Shown: one piece after another, positions 10,325 to 21,532 of the stretch
How positions within the stretch are numbered: position 1 is the first letter of the stretch
Layout: each line of letters starts with the position of its first letter
Assembly (NCBI RefSeq): GCF_029633865.1
Contig: NC_079213.1
Span: 111,976,553 to 112,040,552 of the forward strand
Direction of reading: 5' to 3'
DNA from: Lampris incognitus
Lineage: Eukaryota; Chordata; Actinopteri; Lampriformes; Lampridae
Length of the DNA: 64,000 bases
Translations under genes and position numbers: made by a program
Notes under the pieces: model-generated
The model's database searches: none
Seen by the model: the letters and a program-made list of their open reading frames with translations, nothing else
What the model was told of the DNA's origin: nothing

Positions 10325-11935
10325 GGGGGGGACGTATTACACATACCTGGGGGGACGTATTACACAACACGGGGGGACGTATTACACAACACGGGGGGAC
10401 GTATTACACAAACCTGGGGGACGTATTACACAACACGGGGGGACGTATTACACAAACCTGGGGGGGACATATTACACATACCTAGGGGACGTATTACACA
10501 ACACGGGGGGATGTATTACACATACCTGGGGGGGACGTACTACACATATCTAGGGGACATATTACACAACACGGGGGGGACATATTACACATACCTGGGG
10601 GACGTATTACACATACCTGGGGGGACGTATTACACAACACGGGGGGGACGTATTACACATACCTGGGGGACGTATTACACAACACGGGGGGGACGTATTA
10701 CACATACCTGGGGGACGTATTACACATACCTGGGGGACGTATTACACATACTGGGGGGACGTATTACACATACCGGGGGGACGTATTACACATACCGGGG
10801 GGACGTATTACACAACACGGGGGGGACGTATTACACATACCTGGGGGGGACGTATTACACATACTGGGGGGACGTATTACACATACCTGGGGGGGACGTA
10901 TTACACATACTGGGGGGACGTATTACACATACCGGGGGGACGTATTACACATACCTGGGGGGGACGTATTACACATACCTGGGGGACATATTACACATAC
11001 CTGGGGGACGTATTACACAACACGGGGGGGACGTATTACACAACACGGGGGGGACGTATTACACAGCACGGGGGGGACGTATTACACATACCTGGGGGGA
11101 CGTATTACACAACACGGGGGGGACGTATTACACAGCACGGGGGGGACGTATTACACATACCTGGGGGGACGTATTACACAACACGGGGGGGACGTATTAC
11201 ACATACCTGGGGGATGTATTACACATACCGGGGGGACGTATTACACAACACGGGGGGGACGTATTACACATACCTGGGGGACGTATCACACATACCGGGG
11301 GGACGTATTACACATACCTGGGGGGACGTATTACACATACCGGGGGGACGTATTACACATACCGGGGGGACGTATTACACATACCTGGGGGGACGTATTA
11401 CACATACCTGGGGGACGTATTACACATACCTGGGGGACGTATTACACAACACGGGGGGGACGTATTACACATACCGGGGGGACGTATTACACAACACGGA
11501 GGGGACGTATTACACATACCTGGGGGACGTATTACACATACTGGGGGGACGTATTACACATACCGGGGGGACGTATTACACAACACGGGGGGGACGTATT
11601 ACACATACCGGGGGGACGTATTACACAACACGGGGGGGACGTATTACACATACCTGGGGGACGTATTACACAACACGGGGGGGACGTATTACACATACCT
11701 GGGGGACGTATTACACATACCTGGGGGATGTATTACACATACCTGGGGGGGACGTATTACACATACTGGGGGGACGTATTACACATACCGGGGGGACGTA
11801 TTACACAACACGGGGGGGACGTATTACACATACCTGGGGGGGACGTATTACACATACTGGGGGGACGTATTACACATACCGGGGGGACGTATTACACAAC
11901 ACGGGGGGGACATATTACACATACCTGGACATAAA
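10325..11935. repeat. 22-23 bp G-run minisatellite, about 72 copies
   Basis: Units read ATTACACATACCTGGGGGAC plus GT, with four recurring variants (ATACCT, ATACCG, ATACT or AACAC before the G run). The G run varies from 4 to 7, which shifts the unit between 21 and 24 bases. Variants recur in mixed order, suggesting repeated unequal exchange of short blocks. Long frames through it are artefacts. Confidence 0.97.
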
Positions 11936-12258
11936 ACATACCTGGACATAAAACACAAAGAAGAAGACAGTGGCATGTCATGCACAGGAAGTAGAGCAGC
12001 TGCAACGAAAGCAGAGAAAAGTAAGCCGGCCATAACACGGAGAAGGGAAGATGAGAGGACAAAGAAAGAAACGGCGTTAATATTGGTGCAGCCATTCGAC
12101 CACTGGTGGCGGTAAAGGACCACAGCCGCCATCCAAAAGAGAGGAAGAGGAGGATCACAAGCGGATGTAAACAGTGCAGCTTTCAAATCCCTCCAAAAAC
12201 AAGACTGCAAATGTTTTATGAGGGAGGAAATACAGTCAGCATGTTTGTAGGGGGTGAA

Positions 12259-12319
<61 letters not shown>

Positions 12320-12639
12320 GTGTTATGGGGATGATCATAATTATCATTATTAACTATGTTCACCTTTTAGAAACAGGCCTGGTGACACCGACTGCCACGG
12401 GTATTTAGGATGAAGGGGGCAAACAGGCAAGTACCTTGACCACAAGAATGACAACAAAGGGAAAATGCTATCACACACAGTGACAAACACACACACACAC
12501 ACACACACACAATCACCAGTTTGGCTATAATTAGATAGTGTTGGTCCTCTTAGAGCACATAAGCAGTTTGCTCATGCAGCCTTTAACTTCTGCTACCTGT
12601 TCACCAAGCCAACAGGACGTCTGATGCTGCTCACCAGCC
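11936..12639. other. no gene; (CA)n runs
   Basis: Holds (CA)n at 12,260-12,316 and 12,484-12,510. The rest shows no exon or repeat family. Confidence 0.5.
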
Positions 12640-12730
12640 CAGGTCAGAAACTCACCCAAAGCTGAACCAGGTCACTTGGACAAGTTTACTGAGAGACATG
12701 GTCCATCATCCTCTAAGGGACCTCTTCAGT

Positions 12731-14471
12731 CCCACCTGACTGCAGGTGTCCCCACCCTCATAAACAATGCACTGACTGCAGGTGTCCCCACCCTTATACA
12801 CAATGCACTGACTGCAGGTGTCCCCACCTTTATAAACAATGCACTTACTGCAGGTGTCCCCACCCTTATAAACAATGCACTGACTGCAGGTGTCCCCACC
12901 CTTATAAACAATGCACTGACTGCAGGTGTCCCCACCCTCATAAACAATGCACTGACTGCAGGTGTCCCCACCCTTATACACAATGCACTGACTGCAGGTG
13001 TCCCCACCCTTATACACAATGCACTGACTGCAGGTGTCCCCACCTTTATAAACAATGCACTGACTGCAGGTGTCCCCACCCTTATACACAATGCACTGAC
13101 TGCAGGTGTCCCCACCTTTATAAACAATGCACTGACTGCAGGTGTCCCCACCCTTATACACAATGCACTGACTGCAGGTGTCCCCACCCTTATACACAAT
13201 GCACTGACTGCAGGTGTCCCCACCCTTATACACAATGCACTGACTGCAGGTGTCCCCACCCTTATAAACAACACAGTGACTGCAGGTGTCCCCACCTTTA
13301 TAAACAATGCACTGACTGCAGGTGTCCCCACCCTTATAAACAACACAGTGACTGCAGGTGTCCCCACCTTTATAAACAATGCACTGACTGCAGGTACCCC
13401 CACCCTTATAAACAATGCACTGACTGCAGGTGTCCCCACCCTTATAAACAATGCACTTACTGCAGGTGTCCCCACCCTTATAAACAATACACTGACTGCA
13501 GGTGTCCCCACCCTTATACACAATGCACTTACTGCAGGTGTCCCCACCCTTATACACAATGCACTGACTGCAGGTGTCCCCACCTTTATAAACAATACAG
13601 TGGCTGCAGGTGTCCCCACCCTTATAAACAATACAGTGACTGCAGGTGTCCCCACCCTTATACACAATGCACTTACTGCAGGTGTCCCCATCCTTATAAA
13701 CAATACACTGACTGCAGGTGTCCCCACCCTTATACACAATGCACTTACTGCAGGTGTCCCCACCCTTATAAACAATACACTGACTGCAGGTGTCCCCACC
13801 CTTATACACAATGCACTTACTGCAGGTGTCCCCACCCTTATAAACAATGCACTTACTGCAGGTGTCCCCACCCTTATAAACAATGGACTGACTGCAGGTG
13901 TCCCCACCCTCATAAACAATACAGTGACTGCAGGTGTCCCCACCCTTATAAACAATACACTGACTGCAGGTGTCCCCACCCTCATAAACAATACACTGAC
14001 TGCAGGTGTCCCCACCCTTATAAACAATGCACTTACTGCAGGTGTCCCCACCCTTATAAACAATACACTGACTGCAGGTGTCCCCACCCTTATAAACAAT
14101 AGACTGACTGCAGGTGTCCCCACCCTCATAAACAATGCACTGACTGCAGGTGTCCCCACCCTTATAAACAATGCACTGACTGCAGGTGTCCCCACCCTTA
14201 TAAACAACACAGTGACTGCAGGTGTCCCCACCCTTATAAACAATGCACTGACTGCAGGTGTCCCCACCCTTATACACAATGCACTGACTGCAGGTGTCCC
14301 CACCCTTATACACAATGCACTGACTGCAGGTGTCCCCACCTTTATAAACAATACAGTGGCTGCAGGTGTCCCCACCCTTATAAACAATACAGTGACTGCA
14401 GGTGTCCCCACCCTCATAAACAATGCACTGACTGCAGGTGTCCCCACCCTTATAAACAATACAGCGGCATA
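12731..14471 (+). repeat. 36-bp minisatellite, about 48 copies, in Penelope terminal repeat
   Basis: The unit is CACTGACTGCAGGTGTCCCC followed by ACCCTTATAAACAATG. Length is constant at 36 (12 codons), so all six frames stay open for long stretches; none has coding support. Variants include TATACACAAT and ACACAGTGACTGC. A single inverted unit lies at 16,826-16,862, and six units of a sister sequence lie at 40,736-40,955, both at Penelope-like element ends. Confidence 0.97.
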
Positions 14472-14634
14472 ACGACCCAAACCAGTGACCAGTTTCATAT
14501 GCAAATTACCGTGACCATTAACTAGTTTCAATGGCCATGTGTACTATTCACAGAGGACTGGGGAATGGTTGCAATCACAGCATTGTTAAATGGTGACAGA
14601 TGTACCCTTAGCCCCCCCCCCCCCCGGTTCAGGG

Positions 14635-15219
14635 ATGCTATCTGTTCTTAACCTGTTGGTAGGCAGTAATGAACAGCACACTCAGAACACTATGGATGTT
14701 GTGGACAAGGTGAGGGACATCATTATGGAGGGGGATGAAACAATGGTCTGTTATGATGTTAAGTCTCTCTCCCTGTGTGTTCCTGTTGATGAAGCAGTGG
14801 AGGTGGTCCATATGAAATTACAAAACAACCCCACCCTTAGCAATAGGACCACCCTTAACACTGACCAAATGTGTCTGCTCCTGAAGCTGTGTCTTCAGTC
14901 CACGTACTTCACATACAGGGGGCAGCACTATAGGCAGAAGCATGGGTGTGCTGTAGGTTCTCCAGTCTCACCTGTAGTGGCCAACTTGTATATGGAGGAA
15001 GTGGAGAGGAGGCTCCAATCCAGGGACACCACCTAGCCATTGGTTCAGATTTGTGAACGACACCTGGGTTAAAATTAAATCTGAGGATGTAGCACATTTC
15101 ACCGACCACATGAACTCTGTGGACACCACATCAAGTTCACCAGGGAGGATGTGGAACATGACAGCTCAGCCTTCTGACACTGTGAAACTGCAACTGGTGA
15201 TGGAGGACATTTGATTAGT
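14635..15219 (+). pseudogene. Penelope-like reverse transcriptase fragment
   Basis: An open stretch to about 15,036 shows RT motifs: YDVKSLSLCVPVDEA (family form near YDVTSLFTSIPVD) and HGCAVGSPVSPVVANLYME (family form near GAAMGSPVSPIVANLYME). It then breaks frame. The catalytic motif after the break reads FVNDTWV instead of the expected YVDDTWV, so one catalytic Asp is Asn. Further downstream a SINE interrupts the gene. The role in the intact element is target-primed copying of its RNA; this copy cannot do so. Confidence 0.85.
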
Positions 15220-15234
15220 GATGTTTACTGTAAA

Positions 15235-15603
15235 GGTGGCACGGTGGTGCAGTGGTTAGCACGGTTGCCTCACCGCAATAAGGTCCTGGGTTCGAGCCCC
15301 GGGGTAGTCCAACCTTGGGGGTCGTCCCGGGTCGTCCTCTGTGTGGAGTTTGCATGTTCTTCCCATGTCTGCGTGGGTTTCCTCCGGGTGCTCCAGTTTC
15401 CTCCCACAGTCCAAAGACATGTAGGTCAGGTGACTCGGCCGTACTAAACTGCCCCTAGGTGTGTGTGTGTGTGTGGACCCTGTGATGGCCTGGCGGCCTA
15501 TCCAGGGTGTCTCCCCACCTGCCATCCAATGACTGCTGGGATGGGATCGGCTCCGGCATCCCCGTGACCCTGAGAGCAGGATAAGTGGTTTGGATAATGG
15601 ATG
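15235..15603 (+). mobile_element. tRNA-headed SINE, copy 5, inside Penelope copy A
   Basis: Near-complete copy: head GGTGGCACGGTGGTGCAGTG, B box GGTTCGAGCCC, central block, short (GT)n at 15,460-15,474, and tail ATAATGGATG. It is flanked by GATGTTTACTGTAAA (15,220-15,234) and GATGTTTACCGTAAA (15,604-15,618), a 15-bp target-site duplication with one mismatch. The RT frame resumes after it. Confidence 0.95.
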
Positions 15604-15618
15604 GATGTTTACCGTAAA

Positions 15619-16663
15619 TCAACACACACTGGTCAGTACTGAAGGTTTGACTCTCATCATCCACTGGAGCACAAACTAGGAGTCATCAGGACGCTGAACC
15701 ACCGAGCTGACAACGTCCCCACTGACACAGCGGCTGGGGACGGGGAGAATTCCCACATTAAACAGGTCCTGGTTAAGTGTGGTTATCCTAACTGTGCATT
15801 TGTCAAAGCCAGGAAGACGCCCAGACAGTGTACCAGCTGATCGAAGACAGGAGAAGGACACCAGCTGTCTCAGAGTAAACCAGTGGTGATTTCATATGTG
15901 GCAGAAGTGTCAGAAAAGCTGAGACATGTATTTTCCAAACACGGCGTTTCAGTCGCTTTCAAATCCCAAAACACACTGCGCCAGAAATTGGTCCCCCCCA
16001 AGAATCGGGTCCTCTGGCACAAACAGAGCAATATAGTGTACACTGTTAAGTACCAGGAGGATTGCCGTGACTTGTACACCAGGGAAACCAAACAGATGCT
16101 GGCCAAGAGGATGGTACAACACAGGACAGCTACATGTCAGGCCAGGACTCCAAAGTCTACACCATCTACAGACCAAGACTCCACAGTCTACACCATCTAC
16201 AGACCAGGACTCCACAGTCTACACTATCTACAGACCAGGATTCCACAGTCTACACCATCTACAGACCAGGACTCCACAGTCTACACCATCTACAGACCAG
16301 GACTCCACAGTCTACACCATCTACAGACCAGGTCTCCACAGTCTACACCATCTACAGGCCAGGACTCCACAGTCTACACCATCTACAGGCCAGGACTCCA
16401 CAGTCTACACCATCTACAGGCCAGGACTCCACAGTCTACACCATCTACAGACCAGGACTCCACAGTCTACACCATCTACAGACCAGGAATCCACAGTCTA
16501 CACCATCTACAGACCAGGATTCCACAGTCTACACCACCTACAGGCCTGTGGCCACTCTTTCAAGGATGAGGATGTGCCCATCCTTGATAGAGAGGAACGC
16601 TGGTTTGAACAGGGAGTCAAAGAGGCCACCTATGTGAAGAGGGAACAACCATTCCTGAACTGA
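15619..16663 (+). pseudogene. Penelope-like RT C-terminus and GIY-YIG region
   Basis: Matches to the family linker are seen in shifting frames: SHHPLEHKLGVIRTL, VSEKLRHVFSKHGV and NTLRQKLVPPKNRV. They are followed by a GIY-YIG-like block (NIVYTVKYQEDCRDLYTRET, then KRMVQHR), in which the usual Y-I-G-E-T reads Y-T-R-E-T. The endonuclease normally nicks the target site. After KRMVQHRTATCQ a 31-bp repeat interrupts the frame. The C-terminus resumes as GHSFKDEDVPILDREERWFE and ends near FLN at 16,661. Confidence 0.85.
16144..16545 (+). repeat. 31-bp minisatellite, about 13 copies, inside GIY-YIG ORF
   Basis: The unit is GACTCCACAGTCTACACCAT followed by CTACAGACCAG, 31 bases, so each copy shifts the frame and three copies give a 31-residue protein period. 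It sits exactly where family members have one short Q-D-S-x-V-H-like segment between the endonuclease core and the conserved G-H-S-F. The same repeat interrupts the other Penelope copy near 41.5 kb. Confidence 0.95.
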
Positions 16664-16883
16664 GGGGGGGGTGGGCTAAGAGTACATCTGTCACCATCTT
16701 ACACTGCTGTAATTGCAACCATTCCCCAGTCCTCTGTGAATAGTACCCATGGCCATACTAACTCTAGTTAATGGTCATGGCAATTTGCATATGAAACCGG
16801 TGGCTGGTTTCGGTCGTTAAGCCACTGTATTGTTTATAAGGGTGGGGACACCTGCAGTCAGTTGAGACTGAAGAGGTCACTTA

Positions 16884-17135
16884 TGCTCCTTTTCCACTAC
16901 ATGGGACCGGCTCAACTCGACTCGACTCGCAGTGTCGTTTTCCATCACTGTAACAGCGCCCCCTCAGTGTAGCTGGTCTGCATTGATTTTGATACCCGCT
17001 CCAGTTTTTTTGGAACCTCGACAAAAGTGGTACCAGAAAAGTGGGAACAGTTACCAAAATGCCGGTACTTTCCAGTAATGGAAAACAAAAAAGTTGAGTC
17101 GAGTTGAGCCGGTACCATATAGTGGAAAAGGGGCA
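16884..17135. mobile_element. Harbinger-type MITE, 252 bp, TTA target duplication
   Basis: Terminal inverted repeats of about 44 bases: left TGCTCCTTTTCCACTACATG, right reverse complement TGCCCCTTTTCCACTATATG, both continuing ACCGGCTCAACTCGACTC. It is flanked by TTA at 16,881-16,883 and 17,136-17,138. Three-base TWA duplications are typical of PIF/Harbinger elements. No coding capacity. Removing it joins the two halves of the Penelope right terminal repeat as seen in copy B. Confidence 0.85.
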
Positions 17136-17210
17136 TTAGATGAGTGGTCGAATGTTTCTCTCAGTAAACACTGTGTCCAGATGAACGGATTCAACTTTCT
17201 GTGAAGCCAA

Positions 17211-18374
17211 GAGGTTGTTAATCCATTACTGTATGTTTGTGTGAGTGTGTTTTGTGTGTTGGCTTATGTATATATGTGTGTGTGTATCATTTACATTATA
17301 TTATTATAAATATTATCATTTACATAAATAAATTTGAGTATCCACACCAACTAACTAGTCAACCAGTCATTCAGTCAGTCAGTCAGTCAGTAACTGAGTG
17401 AAACAGCGTGCACACTAACAAACAAGCGTGAAAGCCTGCCCGCCATTTGAAGTGTGTGTCCCATCAACCTAGTTTCCAGCCTCTCTGGATGTCACGTGTT
17501 TCTCAGACTGACAGCTGAGCAGCAGTCCAGAATTCCCACTTGATTCTTGCTGCTGACAGACAGCCAACCAGGTTAGCCCTTCTTATTACAGCGACTCGTT
17601 CCATACAGCTATTAGCTTACAGCACAACGACAACACACCATGCATGCTATCCAACACCCGTTAACATGTTTAACATGGGGACTGATGAGCGCGTTATCAG
17701 TCACGTGGAAGGAGTATGGACTCCGCTGAATTGCAAGTCTCTTCTTTTTCCTATTAGATATTGTTCTGTCCACATCAGTGGTTACACGGACAGTAAGAAT
17801 AATCTAAAATAAGTACACACTAACATCCAAAAGGAAAAGAAAATAATTGTCAAAAAGTAAACTGGAAAATACAACTAACCCAATTAGGAACACCGTGTAT
17901 TTTATCCCCTTTAAAATGAGAAGCGTTGGTCTCAACATGTCTGTCTGGGTCTTCCTCACCTTGGTGGTGAGGATGCAGATGCAGTCCATCCTCGCTGGCC
18001 CGATCGGACACTTTCATCGAAACACTTCACAGCTGACACTTCCCCGTTCCTCCACTCGACCACGCGTGGCTGTTAGTAACATCTCTCGACCATCTGTCCT
18101 CTTCTTCCTTCATCCTTCAGTCTCCCCCTTCTCCTCCCTCCTTGCTGTCGCCATGTCCCCTCAACCCATCCTGAATCAGAGCAGCCAGAGCTAGCTCTCT
18201 GCAAAAATAGAGACCATCTCTGAAAAAATAAATGACAGCTGTCCCACTGTGGCTTCTTTGCCCTCTCGTCTTCCAGCTGTTGTCTTTACTTTATGGCAGC
18301 TGGTCACCGCCTTCTGATTTTGAGGAGCGCATGGCTCAGAACACACACACACACACACACACTCAAAAACGCAC
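17211..18374. other. no gene recognised
   Basis: Contains short repeats (CAGT)n near 17,370 and (CA)n at 18,342-18,362. No splice-supported exon or known repeat family was identified. Confidence 0.45.
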
Positions 18375-18585
18375 AGTCAGTGGATAGTTAAGAAGCTGTT
18401 GAAAACTCACTTGTTTTGTAAGCACTTTGTTCTGTAACGTGTTTGCCTTTTGTGCAGTTTTAATGTCCTTATATTGTTATTTTCTGTTTTTGTTTCTAAA
18501 TTTCTATTTTCTTTAATGTTTTCATTGTACAGCACCTTGTAACGCTTGTTTCAAAAGGCACTTTATAAAGCTTATTTACTTACTT

Positions 18586-18590
<5 letters not shown>
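18375..18590 (+). mobile_element. L2-type LINE 3' end
   Basis: AAGAAGCTGTTGAAAACTCA, a T-rich middle, CAGCACCTTGTAACGCTTGT and AAGGCACTTTATAAAGC, followed by (TTAC)n, is the usual 3' end of fish L2 elements. It is in opposite orientation to the L2 coding segment that follows, so it is a separate insertion. A (CA)n stretch runs to about 18,640. Confidence 0.65.
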
Positions 18591-18616
<26 letters not shown>

Positions 18617-18841
18617 CACACACAAACACACACGCGCACACACACCCATAAAGACAAAGCCCCATTACACATACCTGCAAACTGACTCATGCAAAAGTGG
18701 GCACATAAACATGGACACACACAAGTTCGTTCTCACACCTACACATGCAAACATGTTGTCATGCAGAAACAAATGCACTCAAACACACAAAGAATGCTTC
18801 ACTCATCTCTTTTATCGGGTCAGTCCCTCTTTCCCCACACA

Positions 18842-18845
<4 letters not shown>

Positions 18846-18901
<56 letters not shown>
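18846..18901. repeat. (CT)n microsatellite
   Basis: About 28 perfect CT units. Confidence 0.98.
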
Positions 18902-18904
<3 letters not shown>

Positions 18905-18967
18905 GGCATGAGTTAGAAGGTTAAAGCAACAGAGCAGTGGATGCTCTACTTTTAACGACTGTGGGCC

Positions 18968-21400
18968 TTGGCTACAGTTGTGAATCATCTGCATCATTAT
19001 GGTAATTTACTTTGTTTTTCTGTATAATATGTGTGAGTGGGAGCGTATAAAGATTTAATAGTAGTGGTCCAAGAATCGAACCTTGGGGTACCCCACACAT
19101 AATACCCACTTTGTCTGAGGCAAAGTCTCCAATGGACACAAAGAACTGCCTATTCTGTTCTAATCTCTCTAGTAAAATAGCATGGCTAACAGTGTCAAAG
19201 GTGGTGCTGAGATCCAGGAGCACAAGAACAGAGAATTTATAAAAATCTGTGTTCACAGATATGCAGAGCATTCACATCTTTGATAAGTGCTGTTTCTGTG
19301 CTATGGTGAGATCGAAAACCTGATTGATAAATGGCTAGAAGGTCGTTTGATGTTAAATAGTTATTAAACTGAGAATAAACTTTTTTTCCAAGTATTTTCC
19401 TGAGGAATGGTAAATTGGAGATGGGTCTATGGTTGGCAATAACTGCCACATCAAGGTTGCTCTTCTTCATAAGTGATTTAATGACAGCTGTTTTAAGTGC
19501 TGCAGGAAATTACCTCACTGAAGAGAGCAGTTAATAACTTCTAATCCTGAGCTGCCCAACAATACTGTCTAGTTCTTTAAGGTCTAGCAGTGGTACTCAC
19601 TAATTTTCTTAGGACAGACACTTATGAGTAAGACCATTCCTCAAAGAGCCACAGAGCTTGCAAAACATTTCGCAAATACATAGCTACACACATAGGCTAT
19701 ACGTCTACCCATGATCCCACGCTGTTACGTAGCCTACGTTCTTTGACGTATCTTCAGTATGCTGCCATCTGCTGGATAATTCATTTCAATGTGCTAAAAC
19801 AGAACACAAACAGAACCTATAGAAAAGTAAGCTATAGCTTTGTTTTCATTGTTATCAGTGGATCTATATGAGGCGCAAAACAAAGTCTCATGAGCCGCGT
19901 AAAGAGTAACACTGGTCTAGAGGGTCAAAATAAGACTTGGCGCTAGTGATATTTCTGGAGAACTGGGGGGAAGATTCATTTCTGGATCATGAAGCACTAA
20001 TGTTCTGTCTAATGGCAATAATTTTGTTATTGAAGAATGTAGCGAATTTCTCACATTTTTCAGTGGACAGCATCTCTCATTGGGTTCGAGATGGTGGATT
20101 AATAAGTTGATCAACAATAGAGAAGAGCACTTTACTATTGTTAATATTTTCATTAATGATTTTAGACAAAGACTGTCTGGCCTGTTTAATTTCTTTGTTG
20201 TAGTTATTCTTGTAGTGTTCTAGTCATCCTTGTAGATTTCATGGGGAATCTGAAGTTTAGTCTTTCTCTGTTTCTTTTCTTTTTCTTAGTCTGTCATTCT
20301 GCCTGGCGACACTCTCTCTTAAGTTTCTGTCTCTTAGTCTGTCATTCTGCCTGGCGACACTCTCTCTTAAGTTTCTTTCTCTTAGTCTGTCATTCTGCCT
20401 GGCGACACTCTCTCTTAAGTTTCTGTCTCTTAGTCTGTCATTATGCCTGGCGACACTCTCTCTTAAGTTTCTGTCTCTTAGTCTGTCATTCTGCCTGGTG
20501 ACACTCTCTCTTAAGCTGCCTAACAACCACTCCATTTCTCCAGGGGGCTTTTTGTTTTTCTATGTTATAGTTTTAACAGGTGCAATGTTGTCAAAAGATA
20601 TTTCATATTTTTAAGTTGAAGTTGATCACAAGATCCTCAGTTGGTGAAGTCCAGAGTATGCCCCTTATTGTCGGTGGGTCCAGAAACATGCTGAGTGAAG
20701 GCAAATGCCTCCAGTAAGCTAATTAGGTTTTTAACAGCGGGGTCTGTTTGACTGTCAGCATGAACATTAAAATCACCTGAGATGATGAAACAACCGTAGT
20801 CAGTGGAAACCTTGGACAGTAGCTCAAAAAATTCATCAAGAAAGCCATAGTTAGATTTTTGTGGCCAATAGACTAATTATTAGAATCGTAGCATTGCAAT
20901 GTATAGAAAAAGCAAGGGATTCCAAAGACGTGAATTCCCCGAGGGGGATTTCTTTGCAGCTATAGGTATCACAGAAGACAGCAGCTATTCCACTTCCTCT
21001 CTTATCAGATCTGGTGATATGGATGATATGAAGCCAGGAGGTGCAGTCTCAATGAGAGCGACTGCACCATTTCTATCCAGCCAGGTCTCGGTCAGAAAGG
21101 TGAAGTCCAGGTTATGGGTACTTATAAGACCATTAACTAAAAATGACATTTGTTAGTGATATGATGTTTAATAAAGCCATTTTTATTGTCCAAGGTGCAT
21201 GGCTTTGTGGGGGACTGATAATTGAAGTCCGAACTGGTAATAAATTGTTTAGATCCCTGTATGTCACAGGGACATTACGGAGTCTGTGTCTATGGTTTAT
21301 CATTACAGGTATTAGTATCGCAGAGTGACAGTCATTAGTATGATGGATCGGACTCACCAAAGGACTGGAATAGGTGTAGTTTACCACAGAACTAAACTTG
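18968..21400 (-). pseudogene. L2-clade LINE, endonuclease and RT, broken
   Basis: Read on the minus strand. From about 21,140 the endonuclease part is seen (LDFTFLTETWL, RGSGIAAVF, YGCFIISGDFNVHADS, GHTLDF near 20,650). RT follows: NHRPISNLPFLRKIL near 19,430, GFRSHHSTETALIKD near 19,300, VLLDLSTTFDTVSHAILLER, and CGVPQGSILGPLLLNLY near 19,090. The catalytic YADD reads DADD, and several stops and frameshifts are present, so it is inactive. The sequence ends near the catalytic motif: the RT thumb and 3' UTR are missing. A 48-bp tandem repeat lies between the endonuclease and RT. Confidence 0.88.
20283..20522 (-). repeat. 48-bp tandem repeat (5 copies) inside L2 ORF
   Basis: The unit is TCTGTCATTCTGCCTGGCGA plus CACTCTCTCTTAAGTTTCTG and TCTCTTAG. 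On the minus strand, in the L2 frame, it encodes a 16-residue block L-K-R-E-C-R-Q-A-E-x-Q-T-K-R-Q-K. In this frame each unit has TGA where CGA (Arg) would be expected. The first unit adjoins the conserved W-R-N-G-V-V-V-R-Q segment. The length is a multiple of three, so the duplication itself keeps the frame. Confidence 0.9.
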
Positions 21401-21459
21401 AAAGCATTCGGCCCCCGTGGAACAGCGTATCATGATTCAAGTGTCACGACTCAGTGTAT

Positions 21460-21460
21460 T

Positions 21461-21510
<50 letters not shown>

Positions 21511-21532
21511 CACACACACACACACACACAAT
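21460..21532. repeat. (TA)n(CA)n compound microsatellite
   Basis: About 19 TA units followed by about 15 CA units. Confidence 0.97.

Larger units (their letters stand above)
12640..17210 (+). mobile_element. Penelope-like retroelement, copy A, with nested insertions
   Basis: Penelope-like elements encode a reverse transcriptase fused to a GIY-YIG endonuclease and may be flanked by terminal repeats. In order, this copy has a left terminal region (12,640-14,580) with a 36-bp minisatellite; RT (from about 14,635); a SINE; the RT C-terminal part and linker (15,619-15,880); the GIY-YIG region with a 31-bp minisatellite; and a right terminal region (16,670-17,210). The right end is the inverted form of the left end: it carries one 36-bp unit, TTGCATATGAAACCGG, and CAGTCCTCTGTGAATAGTAC in reverse orientation. 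A MITE is inserted in the right end. Stops and frameshifts show it is inactive. End coordinates are approximate. Confidence 0.85.

Noticed and set aside
10217..12115. 632-codon plus-strand open frame
   Set aside because: Runs through the 22-23 bp minisatellite. Changes in G-run length shift frames, and flanking residues match no family.
12676..14472. 598-codon open frame (and equally long frames on the other strand)
   Set aside because: It is a pure 36-bp tandem repeat; a period divisible by three keeps several frames open by chance. No start context, domain or splice signal.
15235..15310. Possible tRNA gene (A and B boxes)
   Set aside because: The boxes belong to the SINE head; no complete cloverleaf, and the same sequence recurs in several SINE copies.
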